Of a stretch of 15,000 nt of DNA, positions 10,220 to 15,000 are shown in pieces (the first letter of the stretch is position 1; every line of letters begins with the position of its first letter). Origin of the DNA: Anaeromyces robustus (taxonomy: Eukaryota > Neocallimastigomycota > Neocallimastigomycetes > Neocallimastigales > Neocallimastigaceae). Position numbers and translations under genes: made by a program. The stretch covers positions 200,001 to 215,000 of the forward strand of contig MCFG01000051.1 of the NCBI GenBank assembly GCA_002104895.1. The letters run 5' to 3'. The notes beneath the pieces are model-generated. The model was not told the DNA's origin and ran no database searches. It saw only the letters and a list, made by a program, of their open reading frames with translations.

Positions 10220-12285
10220 ATACAGGAAATAGTAATCTAGTTAAAAGGAATAGTATAATAAAATATTTACCATTAGAGGTATTTTTTTTTTTTTAAAAAA
10301 AAATTACATTATGATTTTTTTTTTCTTTCTTTAAAAAAAAAAAAAAAAAGAAAAATAACAATAAGAATAAGAATATATATATATATAAAGCAATGTTAAT
10401 AGTTTATTAAGATGATTAATTATATATATATATATATTTATATGTATTATATATAGAAAAGACTTTATCCTTTATTCCAATCTTTACCAGCTAATTATCC
10501 AGATTTTAAACTTATTCCTTTTTTCTATATATTAGAAGGTTTATTAACTTTTAATATTTTAATAATCTTTTTATCGATTACATATTATAATATTATATTA
10601 ATTTGTATTTTTTTATTTCTAATTTTTTTCTTTTTTTTTTCTTTTTTTTTTTTTTATTTTTATTACTATCGAATTTATGTATCAGATATTCAATTATTAC
10701 AATATATTGTAAATGAATCAAATTTTTCATATATACCAAGATGGTTTGAATTAGCATTAACACTATGTAATCCTGCCATTAATAATGTCCTTTTTTTAAG
10801 TATTATTGAACTCTTCTTATTATTTATATTATTTATATTATTTTTATTATTTTATTATGAATTATGGATTAATTTTTTTTATATGTTAACATGATTAAAA
10901 TATCAATATTTATGTAAAGAAGACTAATAATTATAATAAATTTTTTTTATTATCATATTCTTTATTTTTACTTTTATTATTATTATTTAATTTTTTATGA
11001 AAAACAACAACAACAATAACAACAACAACTATACATTACAGTTTTTTTAACTGCTCTTACAATAGGAATGCTTTTATATGAATATGGTGTTATAAGTAAA
11101 GATAATATAATATTAAAACTAAAACTATTACTATTATTGTTTTATTATTATAGTGTATATATATATTACATTTAATGTAGAAAATAATTAAAATAAATAA
11201 TTATACTTTTTTTTTTTTTTTTTTTAATCTTTATATAATTATCAAAATTCATCTTAATAGTATATTATATACGAATGAATGGAGGGTATAATAATTAAAA
11301 ATATATTATATATGTATTTTTAGTTAAATAGTTAATATCAATTAATATTATTATTATGTTTTTTTGTAATATATTATATAAATAGTAAGGGTCTTTCAAA
11401 GAGAAATTTAAAGGTATTATAAAATTATATTTATATATATATTTATATATATATTTTATTTTATTCTTTTATTAGGGAATAATAGTATAATAATTAACAA
11501 TTTTTCTTAACCTTTTATCCTTACTTTTATTTTTATTTTTATTTTTTATTTTTATTTTTATATTTTTTTTTTACTTTTATATAAAATGTTAGATATTTAA
11601 AGTAATATATCAGGTCTTTTTCAAGTAATTCATATTTCCAATTTTCAAATATTAAATACATTTATTTAATAATAATAATAATAAATCCAACAACACTATA
11701 TTAAACAAATTTTTTTAATCAATAATTAAAAATTATAAATAAATATTTTTTAAATAACGAATTGAAAATAATAAACATATATAAAATTTTATTTAAAAAA
11801 AAAATAATGATTCACTAAATAAATTAAAAGAACAATGGCGAGTTTTGGTAAATAGATAAATAAAAGAAAATAAAAATATATTAATATAAAAAATATATAC
11901 ATATATAAAAATTATCATTTTTTATTAAATAATAATTATAATTCTTTTATTATATTTTTTAATTATATTCACCCTAAATTTTATGATTATATATTAATAA
12001 TTTTTCTATTTAATTGATAATCCTTTTAGTATTGAATTTTTTAGTTGGAATGATAAATGTATGTGATGTATATAAAACAATTTTTAATACTGAAGAATGT
12101 AACGAAACTTTCAAAGCAATAGTGTATATATATATAATCAATATACTTATATATTATTTATTTTCTTTCTTTTTTTTTTCTTTTTTTTTTTTTTATTTGT
12201 ATAATATGTATTAATTTTTTTTTATATTTAACTACTTTTGTTAAATATATTATATATACATTTCTTTATTACAAAACAAAATTTA

Positions 12286-12319
<34 letters not shown>

Positions 12320-12871
12320 AAAAATAAAAAAACCAAACATCTTTAGATTAGTTATAGTTGGTGTTACAGCGGTTTTATACCTCGCTCTACCTATTTTGGT
12401 AATTTTATAAATAATAATAATAATAATTATAACAATAAATATACTCTATTTTTATTCAATATTTTATATTATATATATTATATATATAAATATTATTATT
12501 AATATATTATTTTTTATTTATAATTTATTAATATAATTATAATTTATTACTATGCTTTTTTTTTTTAAAAAAATATATATCAATAGTTCAGTAATTTTTT
12601 CTTTGATATCGATTTATTGTCTAATAAATTTTATTTTGGAACACTTCATAAAGGAAATGCAGATATTTTATTAATATCAAAAATTATTATGGTAAAAAAA
12701 AAATTCTTTTTATTATATATATAATCATATAATCTATTTTTTATTTTGTTTATATTTAATAAATCAAGTTTAATATGTCTAATATTATTTATTATATTTT
12801 TTATATTACTATTAATTTGTGTTATATATATATATTAAAAAAAAAAAAATAAATAAATAAATTAAAATAAT

Positions 12872-12914
<43 letters not shown>

Positions 12915-15000
12915 GGCAATACAACCAATAATAACATCAAAATTAATTGAACAAAAATATATAATTTCATGGATCAATATATTATTTTTAATAATTTTAT
13001 TTGGAATTTTATCATTTTATCAATTAAAAAAACAACCTTATTATTCTTGTTATGTTAATAATTATAAATTTTCCATTTATTTTGGATTATTTTTTACTTC
13101 AGTCATTTCTGAAATTATATTACTTATATTACATCGCAATACTGGAATTTTTTCAGAATTTATTCCATTAATTTTAGCAATTTCCTTTTGTGTTGGTTAT
13201 AAATTAAACTCATTATATTATAATAAAACCATTAAAAGAGTATATAAATTATACCATGATAAAAAAGTTATTAATAATTTAAAAGATTCTATAAATAATG
13301 ATAAGGATGATGATGAATATGATAATGAAGAAGGTGAAGAAGGTGAAGAAGGAAGAGAAGTAAAAAAACAATTAATGAAAATAAAAGATGAAGAAAAAAT
13401 GGGATTATTAGATGTGGATAAAATTGGTATTAAATTATTAATATTATAATATATATTATATTATTAATATTATAATATATTATATTATCATTATGATAAT
13501 ATATATATATTATATTGAATAGGAATAGATAAATAATAATGTTAATTTTTATATTTTATTAGTTACTGAGAAATTTATTAGAAGAGAAATTAAATTATAT
13601 AAGAATAATAGTGAATGTGAAATGGCATGTAGATTTTTGAGAAATAATAGAGATATTAATGCTTTTTATTTGATGAAGGAATTATTTGAGGAAGGGTAAT
13701 TATTATATATTTAAAAAAATTAAAAATATTTATATATATTAATTTTATTTTATTAATAAGATAAATTATCATAAATTGTATATATATATATAATTTAATA
13801 TTAAATTAATTTAATTAATATATTTTATTTTATTATATATAAATAATAATATAGAATGAAACAATTTAAGCATAATCCTGATGTAACTATTAATAAATAA
13901 TTAATGATGATATTATATATCACTTTTTTTATTTTTTTTTCATTATATTGGTAATAGAAAATAATCATTGTGTAATAATAATTATTTATATTATATTATA
14001 TCATATTATATTATATATTATATATAATATTACAAAATTTATAATTATTATATTAGGTTTTTATTGCAGCATGGTATTCAGTTCATTCTATGAAAATATT
14101 TTATAAAAATAATGAACATTTAAGTAAATATGATATTAGTATATTTAATGGGGATGAAATTTTAGAACACGTTTCTAGATTAAAAATTGATATGAGAATA
14201 AGATTTTTAATTACAAATGCTTATGATTTAGTTGAAAAAGAAAGAAGAGAAATGTTATTAAAGAAAACTGATACTAATGTGTATGCTTTGCTTTTTATAT
14301 ATTTTTATTCCTTTTTTTTTTATTATTATTTTATTTTTTTTTCTAAATTTCTTTTATATTTACATAATTTATTAAAAAATAATAATAATAATAATAATAA
14401 TGACAATAATATTATATAAAATTTTTATTGATATTAAATAGTTGTTGTATTAATTTAATTATTGTTGAATTAAAATATATTAATATATATAAATATATAA
14501 ATATTCTTATTCTTATTCAATTTTATTTTATTCTATTCTATTTAAATTTAATAATATTATTTATTATATATTATATTAATTATTAAAATTTAAATAGTGA
14601 AAAAACCTTAAAACTTGAAAATTTAAAAAATGAAGCAGCTATGATTCATTATAGTGGTTTAAATCATATTAAAAATCTTTTAACAGCACTTAAAGGAAGT
14701 AAATTTACAAAAGAAATACTTTCTTATCGAACTTTTATTAATGATCTTAATAAAGCCCAAGAAAATGGAAATAGACTTTATAAAAATATTTTAAAAGAAT
14801 ACCCAGATGATAAAGTAATAATAATAAAAAAGAAAAACAAAATAAAAAATAAAAAATAAAGAATAAAATATAATAAAATAATATAAAAGTTTTCTTATTA
14901 GTATTAGCAAATATACCAACCTTTTTATTATTTAATTACAATATAAAATAACTAATAATTATAATAATTATAATAATAATTATTATATTTAATAGGATAC
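10216..15000 (+). CDS. Multi-pass membrane protein with TmcB/TmcC-like helical repeats, 3' end beyond the window
   Basis: Exon model: 10216-10278, 10457-10799, 11042-11095, 11390-11413, 11603-11624, 11831-11847, 12030-12123, 12347-12398, 12587-12691, 12916-13426, 13563-13695, 13855-13882, 14057-14280, 14598-14814, and 14996 onward. All introns are GT-AG with consistent phase; 629 residues are assembled so far. The N-terminus (KYLPLEKRLYPLF) is followed by about seven to nine hydrophobic segments between residues 40 and 355, including 132-153, 164-185, 205-223 and three in exon 10 (about 277-294, 312-331, 337-355). An acidic stretch (about 386-405) follows, then soluble helices: FEEGMKQFKHNPD (about 470-482), AAWYSVHSMKIFYKNNEHLS, and RLYKNILKEYPDDK (about 616-629). 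The last resembles TPR/HAT-type repeats of the Dictyostelium tiny macrocysts TmcB/TmcC family, which in other members continue to further repeats and PAS-type sensing regions. Family assignment is from memory of the repeat pattern; function in these fungi is unknown. No signal peptide is seen. Confidence 0.7.
10605..10685 (+). other. Possible 81-bp in-frame optional intron inside exon 2 of the membrane-protein gene
   Basis: A GTATTT donor at 10605 and a TATCAG acceptor ending at 10685 bracket a long T-rich tract. The bracketed length is divisible by three, has no stop in frame, and would encode a Phe-rich stretch (about residues 71-97). Either the tract is coding and forms a hydrophobic segment, or it is spliced out, joining ILI to YIQLLQY. 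Both give an open frame, so the sequence alone does not decide. Confidence 0.35.
13300..13359 (+). repeat. Acidic coding repeat (Asp/Glu/Gly) in the membrane-protein gene
   Basis: GATGATGATGAA and three GAAGAAGGT-type units encode the acidic linker NDKDDDEYDNEEGEEGEEG between the last membrane segment and the helical-repeat region. It is probably a flexible cytosolic linker and prone to triplet expansion. Confidence 0.6.

Noticed and set aside
11613-11684. Alternative exon reading GLFQVIHISNFQILNTFI
   Set aside because: It is open after a CAG acceptor but has no GT donor in the phase needed to join the next exon and ends in TAA; the 22-bp exon 11603-11624 keeps the frame.
12014-12214. 66-codon plus-strand frame as a stand-alone gene
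   Set aside because: Its conserved part (LNFLVGMINVCDVYKTIF onward) is an internal exon of the membrane-protein gene; the rest is intron sequence.

Overview
The window looks like nuclear DNA of an anaerobic gut fungus (Neocallimastigomycota: the Piromyces, Neocallimastix, Anaeromyces group). Three things suggest this. Non-coding DNA is almost pure A+T, full of homopolymers and ATT or TTTA microsatellites. Coding exons are visibly richer in G+C and are broken by short A+T introns with GTA-type donors and TAG/AAG acceptors. One gene encodes a secreted CotH protein carrying CBM18 chitin-binding modules, an architecture I associate with these fungi. The assignment is inference from style and gene content; no rRNA or marker gene is present.

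Layout. Positions 1-2267 are non-coding. They hold a candidate non-autonomous DNA transposon (about 107-1245) whose ends carry inverted, internally repeated 'GCCCCATTGCGAAA / GGCAAC' blocks, the only G+C-rich DNA in that part, and inside it a short degraded reading frame. Positions 2268-5660 (minus strand) hold a complete five-exon gene for an 848-residue secreted CotH-domain protein with three CBM18 modules on Pro/Glu-rich and Thr/Lys-rich linkers. The longest uninterrupted reading frame covers only the last three quarters of it; the signal peptide and N-terminal half were recovered by assembling four upstream exons. Positions 5661-10215 are a 4.5 kb divergent intergenic region with a 292-bp TTTA satellite, several ATT microsatellites, small direct repeats, and one conspicuous G+C-containing island with two CACGTG palindromes near 9214-9246.

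Positions 10216-15000 (plus strand) hold the 5' part of a gene of at least 15 exons that runs off the right edge. Spliced, it gives 629 residues: a multi-pass membrane region, an acidic linker, then helical repeats that resemble the TmcB/TmcC (tiny macrocysts) TPR-repeat family. Four exons are only 17-28 bp, and the start codon overlaps the stop of a 14-codon upstream ORF.

The two genes are divergently transcribed and show no obvious functional link: one is probably cell-surface or secreted, the other probably a membrane sensor or scaffold. All splice models come from reading frame, phase and GT/AG rules by eye; transcripts were not available. I found no tRNA, rRNA, CRISPR or clearly new multi-gene system. 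The most unusual items are the micro-exon run, the uORF/start overlap, the E-box cluster and the candidate transposon.
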